Positions 1 to 13,308 of a stretch of 64,000 bases of DNA are shown here, in pieces. The first letter of the stretch is position 1; each line of letters starts with the position of its first letter. The notes beneath the pieces are model-generated. The model saw nothing but the letters and a program-made list of their open reading frames with translations. It was not told the DNA's origin and did no database searches. The stretch comes from Parasponia andersonii (Eukaryota; Streptophyta; Magnoliopsida; Rosales; Cannabaceae): assembly GCA_002914805.1 (NCBI GenBank), contig JXTB01000203.1:244728-308727 (forward strand), written 5' to 3'. The translations under genes were made by a program, and so were the position numbers.

Positions 1-893
1 TTGGAGCATAATATTTTGGTAACATTATTTATTGAAAAAATTTATTATAAACGTTTGTAACCTTATATATTGCATGTTACAACTGGGCTGACAATGCACA
101 CTATCGGCTTCTCCTTTTCCCAAAGCCTCACCATTTTGGAGATTGGTGAGCTATGGCCTATAGCTAAACCACTCAACTCACTCATCGTGACAATCCGACT
201 GTGGACTTAGTGACGTGTATTTTCCTTTTCTTTATTTGATTTTTTTTTCATCGAGAATTATACTAATACTTCTGGTTTATTTATGTCAAAATTACGTTGG
301 CATGAATCGTATGATAGAGATTGGATAATAATAACACTGGTATATCCTATTCCTGGGCTTTAAAATGCGATTATGAGATGAGACTACTAAACAATCAATA
401 AACTTTTTATTATTGATTAGTGTTTTAATAGAAATAGGTTATTATTAAATAAAAATTTAATGCTCAAAAGTAAAAATTAATGATGATCAGATGTAGGACT
501 TTAAATTATCTAGTGGATCAAGTGTAACTTTATTGAATTTCAGAAAGTGTCATTGTAATTTTCATATAAGTCGAAGAGTTCTGATTTTCTTCTTTTGAGG
601 TATTTTTTAAGTTCAGTATCTATTTATGCTTTAAACATCATCCATATAAATTAATTTACTTACAGTCACGCAAAGTCTAGTGATAACTATATTTTACTCT
701 TCTTGTAGAGGTCATAACCAAAAAAAAAAAAGAAGTAAAATATAATTTAGTTTGGTTATACGACTCTCTAACTAGGAAATGTTATTTGCATCAGTGTGAT
801 ATATATGAACATTTTCTGTAAAATCGAAACTGTCTAATCCAATTCCATTTCTTTTAATGTAACTTTCGATCAAGATGAGTAAAATATAATCAT
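1..893. other. AT-rich intergenic stretch
   Basis: I see no coding region. The part around 345-500 resembles the part around 900-1055 (both pass from a 'ctggg...ttt' segment into a shared 'ataaaaatttaatg' block), so an older relative of the small element at 894-1080 may be present here. A short A-run lies near 720. Confidence 0.5.
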
Positions 894-1080
894 ACCGGTG
901 TTTTCTGGGTTTTAGAAAGGCCAAAAAAATCTAATTTTTTATTTTTTAGTATTATTATATTTTTAATTTAAATAGTCAATACTATTAATATAGAAATAGT
1001 TCATCATTAGAATAAAAATTTAATGGTAAAAGTAAATTGATTATCAAATATATCTAGAACCCAGAAAATGGGGTGTACCG
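894..1080. mobile_element. Candidate short MITE with inverted ends
   Basis: The left end around 901-916 (ttttctgggttttaga) and the reverse complement of the right end around 1053-1070 (ttttctgggttctaga) match with one difference. The outer bases accggtg and cggtacac are similar too. The enclosed 187 bp is AT-rich and non-coding, as expected for a small non-autonomous DNA transposon. No target duplication could be assigned with confidence. Confidence 0.4.
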
Positions 1081-1749
1081 TTTATAAATTTTGAAGAGTG
1101 CCTTCTGATTATATTTTATCATGAAGTCTCATAGTAACTTTTGAATAAATTAGGCACAAAGTCTGATTGCAATTTTATCATCGATTAAAAAAAATATATT
1201 TTCAGATAAATTAGGTGTGCCATATTGGTTTTCTTATCTTAAAATAAAATAGTTCATCATCAGTTTTTTTTTTTTCTCTTTTATGTTAAAACATTATCTG
1301 TTGTCTTAACTAATTTAGAGACGACTGTTTAGTCAAGAAAAAAATATTTGGACATGTGAATATTTTGTGTACAAATTGAAACTAGCTAATCGGCCAATTC
1401 CGCTATTTTAGCCTAGAGTTTGATCCAATCCGTGGATATGCAATCTAATTAGCTGGATTTAATGGGAGTTAGTTGGTCAGTTGTAGAGTTAAATTTGAAA
1501 ACACGATCACTTAAACTGTTATTCATTAAAAAGTAAACTGCTAAAAAAGACCGAATTAAAAGAGATAATGCAGTGGATGCTCAATTTTTAAAATTATTTT
1601 TAAGTATGTGTCTAATTTTTAAATCTTATAGTTAGATATTCATATCATTAAAATTATACTTTTTTTATTAATTTAAAGTTGTATTTTTATTTCCACTAAG
1701 TTGTTTTTTTTCCTCTTTTTTTGTGTCATTTTCTATCATTTTTTCTCTA

Positions 1750-1773
1750 GATCTCTCTCTCTCTCTCTCTCTT
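1750..1773. repeat. (CT)n microsatellite
   Basis: An uninterrupted run of CT dinucleotides sits just before the 165-bp tandem repeat. Confidence 0.8.
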
Positions 1774-1775
1774 TC

Positions 1776-2105
1776 TTTATCTCATTTTGATCAATTTTTT
1801 AACAAAATTTTTCACGTTTTCAAGCATTTTGAAGATCTTCCCTGACAGTGTTTTTGACAAATTTGTTCTTTCGTCTTTAGAAATATGTATTGTATTGTTT
1901 ATATAAGTTTTTATTTTAATTTAATTTTATTATATTGTGTCTTCTCTTATTTTGATCAATTTTTTGACAAAACTTTTTGTGTTCTCCTGTATTTTAAGGA
2001 GCTTCTCTGGTAGCGTTTTTAACAAATTTATTCTTTCATCTTTGGAAGTATGTATTGTGTTGTTAATATAAGTTTTGATTTTAATTTTAATTTTATTTTA
2101 TTGTA
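1776..2105. repeat. Two diverged tandem copies, period about 165 bp
   Basis: The segment beginning around 1784 (attttgatcaatttttt) recurs at 1949. The following blocks keep the same order and spacing through both copies: acaaa...ttt, a 'gtttttgacaaattt' type block, 'atgtattgt.ttgtt.atataagttt', then an A/T tail. The copies differ at many positions, so the duplication is old. No coding potential is seen. Confidence 0.7.
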
Positions 2106-2889
2106 TTGAATCTTATTTTGGAGCTTTTTATTTTTATTGCTAATTTATTTTATAACTATTATTAATTTCTTATATAATCTTGTTTTTTTTATTAATTAAT
2201 ATTTATTTGTGTTATTCTATGTGTTTTTTAATTACTTTTTATAATTGGTAATAGTTCATAAATCTTTTGTCACAGTACATATGTTTTTTGAGATGGTATA
2301 TGATATTACTGTTCGTTGGTTTTCATTGCTGAAGATGTTCACTATTTTAGTTTAGTTCTTGAAATCTTTGTTGTAGTTTATGTGTTTTTTGTGCTGGTAT
2401 ATAGTATTTCTATTATTTAGTTTTTATTTACGAACATGTAAGTATTTTCTTTTTTAGTTCATAAATTTTTGAACGTGGTATATAGGATTTTTGAGGTGAT
2501 ATCTGGTATAATTATTTTGTGATTATTGCATATTCATTTTTTGTTGTTTAGTTCATATATTTTTTGTTACGGTATATGTGATTTTTGCAGTGGTATATTT
2601 TTGGTCATAGTATAATATTATTAAACATATTTAGTACTTTGTGTTTAATTTCTATACATCTTATTGTGGTTCATATGCTTATGAACCTTGTATGCATAAT
2701 GATATATCTATTTTACTTTTTAGGATAATGTGGTAGATGATAACTTTTTATCATGGTTCATGTGCTTATGTACCTTGTCTATAGATTAACATACCTAGTT
2801 CACTTTTTTAATAGTAGGTGTCTTTTGTTCAGTTCGAAGTTAAGTTGATTAAAGTTGTTCATTAAAAGCAAGTTATTTTCCCACTTATT

Positions 2890-3018
2890 ATTGAAAAAGC
2901 TAATATTGGTAGGCCGAAAAAGAAACAAATTCTCTCTGTTGATGAGTTCTAGAAGAAACAAATATAGTACGGTCGATTCAAGTAATACGACTACAATCAA
3001 AAAACTTGCAAAAATTTG
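2890..3018 (+). pseudogene. Fossil MULE (Mutator-like) transposase tail: AT-hook-like and zinc-knuckle remnant
   Basis: One frame reads IEKANIGRPKKKQILSVDEF, then a stop (2950), a short spacer, another stop (2965), and YGRFK, a stop (2983), YDYNQKTCK. GRPKKK (2908-2925) followed after about 20 residues by a C-x2-C-x4-H-x4-C-like pattern is the usual C-terminal layout of plant MULE/FAR1-type transposases. Here the knuckle cysteines and histidine have decayed except the last (TGC at 3007-3009). Surrounding DNA (about 2230-3520) repeats phrases such as 'ttcatgtgcttatgtacctt' in degenerate form and is probably the same element's non-coding part. No terminal inverted repeats were located. The call is inference from a short match. 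Confidence 0.45.
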
Positions 3019-3030
3019 ATCCATATAGAA

Positions 3031-6000
3031 TTGCGTATTTCAAAGAAAATGAAAACTCATGATCGATCATTAGGTTTTTGTTGTAAGAGTTATAATGGTT
3101 TTTTGTTAAATAGTGTTCTATACTAATTTGTTATTGTTATAGTTTCCAATTTATTCTCACTTGTTCATTGTTTTTTAACTATGGTTTATTCATTTTGATA
3201 AGTTGTATATCAAAATATATGCATATCATATAATATGTATTAAGAAGTATATAATCATGAGTTGTTCAAACAAAATAGCTCATGTGTTTATGTACCTTGT
3301 TTACAAAGTAATTTATTTAGTTTATTTTTTCATGTATACATATATATGAACCATATATGTAAGTTTATAGACCATTCAAATAGCTTTATGAACTTAATAT
3401 ATGCATAAGTTTGTGAATATATTAATTGAACACATAATCTAAAAACCACACGCGTAAGTTTATGAACCACTCAAATAGCGTTATGAACCATAGACATATC
3501 CCGTCATTCTAGCACATTAACTCATGTGTTATTTTATTAATATAGCAAGAAGAAGATTTTGAGGTGAAATAATATTTCAAAATTATACTAAAAATGTAAT
3601 GAATTCAATGATACTTTCATAATAACATAATATTTCAATATTCATGAACCAATATTAAAACATTCATCATCTTCACAATTGAAAATATTCAAAGTAATAT
3701 CTTTGTCAAATGAATAACTTCATTCAATTCTAACTTTCTCTCAATCTAATTAAACCAAATAAAACCGTATTTTTTTCATCAATTTCACTTTTCTATTTCA
3801 TTATCGTTTTCGTAGTCATTTCTCATATTCTCTTCAATCCAGTGACGAAGTTCTATAGCTTGCATTCATCCTTTGTAGATAGAGTGTCACTTTGTCTTGC
3901 ATTACTTTTCTATTTTTTTTGTCGATAGAGTGTTATTTTATCTTCCATTACTTTTTCTAACCTTACATCCATCCTCAATACCTTTGTTCTTTTGATAAAG
4001 AACATTCTACAATTAGTTTTATTTTTATGAAAGTAATAGATTATTTCGTATGGAGTGTAGTTGGACATGGGAAAATGAATCAGAAAGATTCTATGTTTGT
4101 TATGAGTTTTGCATTTTTTTAACACTTAGAAATGTGAACTCTATGTAGTTTATGTTTGGGGTTCATTTACCCTGTCTTGGCCCTTTTCCCTCAAGAGATT
4201 TTTCCATCTCTTTTTCTACACAATCACCAAGCTAAGAGCCATACTTTATAAACAGTATAATCTTGAAACTTAGGTACAATGATAATATTTTCTTTAAAAT
4301 GTAAACTTCTCAAAATTTTGTCTTTCACAAGCATGTCTTATGCATATGTCGTGCAAATTGTTCAATAAACATTATAATATATATATATATAGTACACATA
4401 AATACACACTTACTTCACATAATATTTAAAAAATATTTGTATTTACTATGCTCTTATAATACAATAAAAACATTTATCTTTACTTACCTTCTAACTGATA
4501 TTCCTCTTAGTCTTCATATATATTTCTAAATATCTCTCTAACTTTCTTTCATTTTCTTTTCTCTCTAAATTGTACTAGAAATATGGATGAAGCTATTTAT
4601 GACTACAACTGATTGCCAAGCCCATATTTATAAGTTTAAGCAAGCTCTGCAAGCTAGCATGTTGATCATCTTCTAAGGCTTCGCTCATCGCAATTCCTAG
4701 TGCCACATATCTGAACTACAAGTAGTGTCTAGGATATTGACATCTCATGTCACTTATCTCATCTGCATTTTTGATACGTAGCTAGCTCCTTTCCACTATA
4801 TGCTTCCATTTGACACATTTTGTTTTCCCATTTTACACCTCGAGCTTAGCATCTGATACCTCATACTACATTCAACACCTCGTTTCTAGGACAACTTGTG
4901 CTTCACTTCTAACTCAATATTTGAATATACTCATTTATATGACTATTTGATACAAAAATCGAGAAATACAAGGATTGAGCTCCCTTTATTCAGAAGATGG
5001 TTCTTATTGATTTTTTCATTATTCATTATGCTCTTCTTGATTTCTTCTTTTTTTCCTTCTTTATTCTAAATAATCTATCAAAGCTAAAGTATTTTAATTA
5101 TTTTCCAAACGTAAGATTCTATCATAATATAATTTTTATAGTCATAATCTCTAGTCATTCTATAATGACGTGACCATCTTTGCCACAAAAAGCTCAATAG
5201 GTTTTCAAACCTCAAGACTTCTCACGTGGACTTTATTTCATTTTCTAGATGAACTTTTCTCTTCATTTGTAATGATATGATAATATCGATAAGAATTCTC
5301 AAAAATTAAAAAATTCCTAAAATCTTCTTGATGAATTTGTGTCTACTACTATGCAAATTACATTTTGACTTCCAATCAGTCGCCTAACTTTTTTATTCAT
5401 ACAATATATAGGCAAATTATACATATGTACCTAGAAATTTGTGAGGCAAATACCCTTTACTTTGGATCTTCCCATCCATCAATGGATTTCAACATAATCA
5501 AAGCCTTATTGAAATGTTGAGGCTCATCTAATAAAAATTTTTCTACAAATCGTGACGGAAAGTAAAAAGAGTATATTTATGACCACTACCACTATTGAAA
5601 AAAAATTTTAGTTTTGTAAATATTCTTAAAAACATTCTTCAAAGTCTCCTTATTAAAAGGTTTTATTATTTGGATTTTTCTAGTCTAATAGAATTATAAA
5701 TCTTTAATACCATGAATTAGTAACTCATCTCTCACTTCAACAATACTATTCTTGACCATTGAAATGCAAAGTGACATAACAAGGCACAATCTTCTTCATA
5801 TCTATTTCAGAAATTACTAAGCAAAACAAGCTTATACACAGTGATGAAAACATTAAAATCTCATCGAAAGGAGAGAAACCTACTATAAAATATTCAAAAG
5901 ATAAAATATTTCTTATGAGTTCATGTCGCTAGGCTACTAAACCAATAAAGTACTTTTCATATATTTTAAGTTGCTAGGGATAAAAGGGTTGAAAACGGTC

Positions 6001-8225
6001 GAAATGTTTCTCTTTCGCTAACCTAAAAATAAAAATTTAATATAATTAATTAAACAAGTCCTGAAACTTTCACAAAAAAAAATTCCTAAAACTTGAAGTT
6101 TAGCTTTTTCTCCATTTATGAATGACCTAAATAAACCTAAACAATATCAATATTATTCCATAACTCATATTCCACTTATTTGATGGAGAAATTTGTGCAC
6201 TAAGCTAGTTAGTTTTACTTGTTATCTTTTTACTAAAGGTCAAGCTCTTGTGGTCATTTTCTTTTAACACACCTATTTCACGTTTAATTTTGTAACTATC
6301 TAAGTTGTTTTTAGACTAAGGCCATCAGTATTCTACACCAAGTGTTTGTAAAGATTTGTAACTTTGAGAAGAAAATCAAAAAAGACTAAAAAATACGAAA
6401 AGGACAAAGCACATATTGAAAACAATATCTATATATATCTCTAAAAATCCTATTTGTCATTAATGATGTAGGCATAGACTTACGCCACTATCTCAATGAG
6501 ACCTCTACCTTTTGCCTCTTCCTTTCTTGTATATTCTTAATTTGTAAAAGTGTTTATGTTACATTTTTTGTCCCTCTTATTAGGTACAACAATAATTGTT
6601 GTTTAGACATTTGTGCTTCATTTGCTCCCTTTTGTTCGCATTATTGACTCTCAGTTAATCCTTTTTTAAAGATAGCTCATCATGTCTCAAGACTTGGCTT
6701 TGGATGATTTCTTTTTGGAGCTAATATTTATGAGAATTTTTGATAAAATGGATGTTTCTCTTTCTTAGAAGTTATCTAGATTTTGTGAGACTATCAAGAG
6801 AGTAGGCTCCAAGAGCCCTTTAAATAGATATTTACCTAATTGTTTATTCCTCTCAACGACTAAGGTGGATAGCCATTGACCGTCATATAAATACCCATAG
6901 ACATTGAATGAAATTAATTGAAAATATATTCATGAAATAAGTTTGGTCTATGGTTTATACCTTTTGTGGACGATGTGTGAAGGTAGATAGCTTATAATAT
7001 AATAAGCATTCATATGAATTTTCACGATTCTTGGGGAATTGAAAGTTGGGGTATATTCTATGAATATAGTCCCTCATTTAGTGATGAGAAAAATGATCAT
7101 TGTAGTTCTATGATTAGTTGAGTTGTTGGTTGTGATCACTTGTCGACTATAATTAGTGACTTAAATTTGGTTTTATCTCTTTTAGAGAAGAGTGATAATA
7201 AATTCACTAAATGGAAAATAGGTTAACAAGTTTATAGAGATTTCTAGAGCAGTGGATTTGAGATATACAGAGCCTTTTTTTCCCTTCTTTTTCTTTTTTA
7301 CTTTGAAAAATATAAGGAAATGTAGTTCTTTTTATTAAGGTGAGACTTAATTACATAATTTAAAAGTCTTGATTGATTTATATTTTTCTGATGTAGGAGT
7401 TTTGACTCCTAATGTTATATTCAGACCATATCCTAGTTAACAAGGGATTTGGTTATGGATAATGACAAGTTGATTTTATTTTTTTTGTAACTTGATCTTT
7501 TTATATTATTTTTTGGTAGTTTGGACTATAGATCTTTGTTATGAGAAAGTTATTCAAAATACTTGGGCTTAGAGGTGCTCAGTCATATTATTATTCAAAA
7601 TAATACCTTTAAAGCATTTAGCTTTCTTATAAAATATTATTACTTAAATAAGACTGTTTTATTTATTTTTTACAGTATTTGCAATGTAAGATTACTATAT
7701 AGATATAAAAAATATAATAAAAGTAAATTTATGAACTAAAAATTAAATTATAGGATCGCCTCAAAGTTATTAGATATTACACAATATTTTAGTCTTCTAA
7801 CCAAGTATTTGTATTATATAGATTTATTTGAAGACATAACTTAGAATTGCCCACAAGATAGTGTAAAACATAAACAAAAGTAGAGAATGAGCAATTCTTT
7901 AGATTTCTTATTGGAATCAACTAATATTTGGATGGGATTCAGTAATAAATTGGATTACTCAAATTTATTAATTCAAAGTTTGAATATAATTTTACCTTGC
8001 TGTCTAATCAATCTAAGAATAGAATAAAAATATAGATGATAAGGAGCTAAAGTATCACGTAATTAGTCTAATAAGCCTCACCATATAAAAGAAATTTATT
8101 AGAAATTACACGAAGTTGCTTATTCCAAACAAAGGTAATGGAAAAAGATTCCAATGTCTACAAAATGTAGACGTAATATAGATATGTATATATATTTTTG
8201 TATACGTCTATATATATGTGTGTGT
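3031..8225. other. Long AT-rich intergenic stretch, no supported gene
   Basis: No open frame of convincing length or composition lies here on either strand. There is a short (TA)n run near 4376-4392. On the minus strand, about 5150-5560 gives gag-like word fragments, including a possible zinc-knuckle remnant near 5190, but with many stops and too weak for a separate call. About 3270-3520 continues the repeat phrases seen near the MULE remnant. Confidence 0.5.
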
Positions 8226-8230
8226 ATATA

Positions 8231-8522
8231 TGTGAAATTTCAAAATTATTTATTCCTACTTTTCTGATTTTTTTTATTTATTTTCTTCACCATCTTATGG
8301 GTGTTTTGACTGGTTTGTTTTCAGCAACTAATTTCATGTTCTTTGTTTCAGGATTTGTATTTTATTTTACTTTTCTTATTTTTAGGCCTGGAATCCCTGT
8401 TTTTTAGAGACTAGTTTTTTAGTCTGTTTATAAAAGTTGTCCTTGAAGTCTTCATAAAACTTGATTGTATTTTGTGTTGTAAATGTAAGTAAAATAAAAG
8501 AGTTTTCTATCTAATTTCTTCA
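8231..8522 (+). repeat. 5' LTR of the Copia element
   Basis: 292 bp, starting TG and ending CA. It is alignable over its whole length to 13031-13308. The stretch ttttgtgttgtaaatgtaag near its 3' end is shared almost exactly with the other LTR. Confidence 0.88.
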
Positions 8523-8534
8523 TGATATCAGAAC
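8523..8534 (+). other. Primer-binding site of the Copia element
   Basis: TGATATCAGAAC directly abuts the 5' LTR. It differs at two positions from TGGTATCAGAGC, the usual plant site complementary to initiator tRNA-Met. Confidence 0.75.
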
Positions 8535-8639
8535 TAGAAATTTGAACTAAACCCTTAAAAAAAAATACAAAATAGCCTCAGATTCAGGTTTTGAGGTAAC
8601 CTCTAGAAGTCTAGGTACAAACCCACCTCTGTCCATTAA

Positions 8640-9560
8640 TTCTGAAGGTATTATCTTGCCTATTATTGGTCACAGACTCAACGGCCAGAATTATCATCAA
8701 TGGTCCAAATCCACGATGATGTTCATATGTGAAAAGGAGAAAGATTACTACCTCATAAGTGTTGCTACAGTACCACCAAAGAAAGATCCAAAATACAAGA
8801 TCTGGAAATCTAAAAATATCATGGTTAATTAATTCTATGACTAATGATATTGGGAAAGATTTTATGTACTATGCAACAGCCAAGGAAATTTGAAATGTTG
8901 CTAGAATCTCTTACTTCGACAAGGAAAATACGTCCGAACTCTTTGAAATAAAAGGGTTGATTCGTGATCTTCGGAAAGGTGAATTTATTATCACTCAATT
9001 CTTCAATACCTTGAATAGATATTGCAAACAACTTTATTTATTTGAAGACTCTAAGGTGGGATACCAAAATATAATACTAAATATAAAAATATTGTTGAAA
9101 CAGATAGAATATTCAAGTTCCTATTAGGGCTGAACAAAAATTTAGATAAGGTAAGAGGAAGAATAATGGCAATCAAGCCTTTACTATCAATTCAAGAAGT
9201 TTTTTTAGAAATAAGAAGAAAATCAAACAGGAAGAAAATTATGCTTGGACCACAATATCCATCGATGCCCAACCTAGGCGAGAGTTCTGTCCTTGTGGCT
9301 CGAAATATCAACTTCTCACCTGATAACTATGTCCAAAAATAGGGAAGGCTCTGGTGTGAGCATTGCAAAAAATTCACACCAAACAAACCTAATGGAATCT
9401 TCACAGAAAGCCACTTGATTGGAAACCACGAGAAAGTTGTGGCTATACAGCTATTGGACAAGAACAATCAGTTGCAGAAATCAGTCCTTTTAACAAGAAA
9501 CAATTGGAAATTCTTCAGAAAATATTCAACCAGACCTTTAATCACTCCCAACCAATTGTA
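8640..9560 (+). pseudogene. Copia gag remnant
   Basis: One frame near 8640-8820 reads INSEGIILPIIGHRLNGQN, then YHQWSKSTMMFICEKEKDYY, matching the N-terminal gag pattern of plant Copia elements (LNGxNYxxWS...). Further on, LGLNKNLDKVRGRIM appears near 9128-9170. Near 9355 WCEHCKKFTPNKPNG corresponds to the gag zinc-knuckle region, followed by a degenerate HGKPxDWKP-like block. Stops and frame changes break the frame repeatedly (for example after MVN near 8830), so no gag protein can be made. Confidence 0.75.
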
Positions 9561-9664
9561 TCTTAGCTAGTTCCATCAACAATCAATGTGACTACTGGTT
9601 CAGTTGCACGAGAGGTAATTTTTCCACTATTTTGAGAACTCAATTAGAGAAAAATAACTCTTAG

Positions 9665-12600
9665 ATAGTTGACTCAGGAGCATTAGACCATATGACAGGT
9701 AATTCATCTCTTTTCCATACTTTTACACCTTGCTCTAAAAATTTTATAGTAAAGATTGTTGATGGTTCCTTAACCAAAGTGGTTGGAACAGGCTTAGTAG
9801 TTTTATCAAAAAATCTAATTTTAAAATCAGTTCTCTTGGTTCCAAGTTTGGATCACAACTTATTGTCTATAAGCAAACTTACAAGGAATTTGATATGTGT
9901 CACTAATTTCTTCACTACATATTGTGAATTTCATGACTTGGAATCAAGGAAGATGTTGACAATGCTAAAGAATGTAAGGGACTATATATTCTAGAGGTAT
10001 CACAAAATCTTGATAAATAAACTCACAATGTTAAGGGTATGTCATGTCTTTTTTTTTCTTCTAATAAAGAGAGTACAATTTTGCTTTTGCGCTACAAATT
10101 AGGTCATCTTAATTTCTTGTACTTGAAAAAGATGTTTCTGTATTTATTTAATGATATTAATCCTAAGTTTTTGTAATATAAAATTTGTCAATTGTCTAAG
10201 CATACTAGATCCAATTACCCTATTTATACTTATAAACCATCTCAATTATTTTCTATCATTCGTAGTGACATCTGAGGACTTTTTAGAATCAATAATATCT
10301 CACGAAGTAGATGATTTGTGTCATGTATTGATGATCATACTAAGATAAATTGGGTTTATCTGATAAAAGAATAGTCGGAAACAAAAATTATTTTCAAAAT
10401 TTTCATGCTATGATACACACAATTTTAAACAAAAATCAAAGTATTTAGATCAGACAATGTTAGAAAATATTTTAGCACTATACTTGGGAACTGTTTTGAG
10501 AATAATGGTATAATCTAACAAAGTTCATGTTTAGATACTCCTAAATAAAATAGAATTGCAGAAAGGAAAAATAGACATTTACTTGAGATTGCTAGATCCC
10601 TTATATTTTTAATGAATGTGCTTAAGAATTTTTGGGGAGAAGTTGTCTTAACTGCAGTCTATCTAATCAACCGAATGCCTTCACGAGTCCTTAAGTTCAA
10701 AACTCATTACCAAATGATGCTCTCATGTTATTCCAATACTAGAATCATGAACACCCTATCTCCAAAAATCTTTAGTTGTATTGTGTTTGTACATGATCAT
10801 TCTCAACATCTGAGTAAATTAGATCTTAAGACTATTAAATGCATATTCTTAGGTTACTTTCCCAATTAAAAATTTTACAAATGTTACTCAAACATCACTC
10901 GCAAATTTTATACCATAATAAATATAACTTTTTTTGAAACAGAATCATATTTTCTAAAAATTCACATGCAGGGGTGAAACTAGAAGTTAAAAAATGCAAA
11001 TTTTGGTAAGAACTAGAAATCTCAACACCTCAACCATCCAAGGCAAATATTATCCCCAATGAATATAATTTGGCCATCATACTTGGAAGTAATGAACCTG
11101 ACACAATTAAAACCATCATACCTGAAAACAATGAACCTGATACAATTAAAACTGCTCCAAAAACTCCTTCACATGGCCAACACCACACATTACCTACAAA
11201 TTCAGAGCTATATGTGTACTCAAAAAAGAAGAAATCTCAAGTAGAGATAGAGCCTCATGTATTGTTTAAACAAAACTAATGATCTAACTCGACTCCACAA
11301 AGTCCAGGTAATATAACTCTTGAGTCTTCTCTTTTGTATAGCAATGATAATTATCTTGATATTTCCATTGCTCTGACGAATAGTGTAAGGTATTACACAC
11401 AATACTCTATTATCCAGTTTATCTTATATGATAATCTCTCACCAAGATTTCATAGTTTCACTAGAAATATGACTATTGTAGATATCTCTAAAGATATATA
11501 TGAGGTCTTCAAAACACCAAAGTGGAAAGCAGTAATTTGAGAGGAAATTGATGCATTGAAGAAAAATGAAACTTGGAAAATCTCTAATCTTTCTCAAGGA
11601 AAATTGCCAATAGGATGTAAGTGAATCTTTAATATCAAATAGAAGCCCAACAGAATAGTTAATTATTACAAGACAAGGTTGGTAGCCAAAAGTTTCACAT
11701 AAACCTATGGCCTAGACTACTAGGAGACATTTGTCCCACTAGTAAAATTAAATACTGTCAGGGTTCTACTCTCATTAGCAGCAAATTATGATTGTCCTTT
11801 TTATCAACTTGATCTGAAAAATGTATTTCTCAATGGTGATTTGCAAGACGAGGTTTACATAGAGATTTCCACTGGATTTGAGATACTAAGCAATTCTAAC
11901 AAAGTATGTATGCTGAGATAATCACTTTATGGTCTCAAACAGTCTCTAAGGGCATGGTTTGAAAGGTTTACAAAGGTCGTCAAAGAATATGGTTACACTC
12001 AGAGGTAGGCCAATCATACTTTATTCTCTAGATATTCCCAAGAAAGAAAAATTGCTATTCTTATAGTGCATATAGATGACTTCATTTTAACTCAGGACTA
12101 TTTGGAAGAAATGAGCAGACTAAAAAAAGTACTCACAAAGGAATTTGAAGTAAAAGACATAAGAAACCTAAAATATTTCCTAGGAATAGAGGTGGCTCGA
12201 TGCAAGAAAGAAATCTAAATTTTTCAGCGCAAGTATATCCTGGATTTGCTTAAGGAGATATGAATGTTAGGTTGCAAACCTACTACTACTCCCATGGAGT
12301 CCAACTACAAACTTGGATTAAGGAATGACTGTGCTCCTGTTAATAAGGGTAGATACTAACGTCTAGTAGGTAAACTCATTTATCTAGCCCATATGTGGCC
12401 TGACATTGAATTCCTCGTAAGTGTTGTTAGTCAATTTATGAACAACCCTAATGAGGAACACCTTGAAGCAGTTTATAGAATTCTCATATACTTGAAGATG
12501 ACCCAGGAAATGGCTTGTTTTTCATAAAGGGAAACAGTAGAGAAATTGAAATATATTCTGATGCTGACTAGGTAGGGCCCATTACTGATAAGAGATTCAC

Positions 12601-13018
12601 TACAGGATATTGTACCTATATTTGGGAGAATTTGGTAACTTGGATGAGTAAGAAGTAATTTGTGGTTGCTAAAAGTAGTGTTTAAGCTGAATATCATACC
12701 CTAGCCTTAAGCATATGTGAAGGAATATGGCTGAAAAGGTTACTAAAAGAACTTGAAATTATAATTACAAATTTTATGAAGATATTGTGCGACAATTTAG
12801 CAGTAATCGGCATTGCAAAAAATCTTATGCATTATGATCGTACTAAGCATGTTGAACTTGATCGGCATTTCATTAAGAAAAAGGTCAAAGAATGGATACT
12901 TGAACTTGTTTACACCTCCACCAACTCACAAGCTACTGATGTTCTAACTAAATCGCTACTAAGAAAAAAGTTTGAAGTCTTAATCTCCAAGCTAGGAATG
13001 ATTAACATCTATTCCTAG
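9665..13018 (+). pseudogene. Copia pol remnant: protease, integrase, RT, RNase H
   Basis: The protease motif V-D-S-G-A is at 9668-9682, right after a stop at 9662. A pre-integrase-like stretch runs to 9994. An integrase-end segment is open at 10612-10869 (it includes FLGY near the end). The reverse transcriptase spans about 11540-12330, with QLDLKNVFLNGDL, SLYGLKQS and an active-site H-I-D-D at 12069-12080 where Y-V-D-D is usual. RNase H covers about 12540-13018, with CDN, AKHVELDRHF-like and ATDVLTKSL motifs. Stops occur throughout, including several inside the RT, so the polyprotein is dead. Confidence 0.85.
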
Positions 13019-13019
13019 C

Positions 13020-13030
13020 TTAAGGGGGAG
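13020..13030 (+). other. Polypurine tract of the Copia element
   Basis: The purine run aagggggag lies immediately upstream of the 3' LTR, the expected site for plus-strand priming. Confidence 0.75.
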
Positions 13031-13308
13031 TGTGAAATTTCAGAATTGTTTATTCCTATTTTCTTGATTTCCTTTATTTATTTTTCCTCTCTGTCTTATT
13101 AATGTTTTAATTGGTTTATTTTCAACAACCAATTTTATGTTCTTTATTTTACTTTTCCTATTTTAAGGCTTGGAATCCTTGTTTTTTAGTGATTAGTTTT
13201 TTAGTCTCTTTGTAGAGATTGGCTTTTCTTGAAGTCTCTATAAAACCTGGTTTTATTTTGTGTTGTAAATGTAAGTAAAATAAGAGGATTTTCTCTCTAA
13301 TTTCTTCA
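13031..13308 (+). repeat. 3' LTR of the Copia element
   Basis: 278 bp, the partner of 8231-8522. It is shorter mainly through a small deletion in the middle. Confidence 0.88.

Larger units (their letters stand above)
8231..13308 (+). mobile_element. Complete but degenerate Ty1/Copia LTR retrotransposon
   Basis: The two LTRs (8231-8522 and 13031-13308) both begin TGTGAAATTTC and end TTCTTCA. A 5-bp target duplication, ATATA, lies immediately outside at 8226-8230 and 13309-13313. A primer-binding site follows the left LTR and a purine-rich tract (taagggggag) precedes the right LTR. Inside, in Copia order, are gag, protease (DSG), integrase, reverse transcriptase and RNase H fragments, all interrupted by stops and frameshifts. 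The LTRs differ at many positions (roughly one in six by eye, not computed), so the insertion is old and cannot move by itself. Confidence 0.9.
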
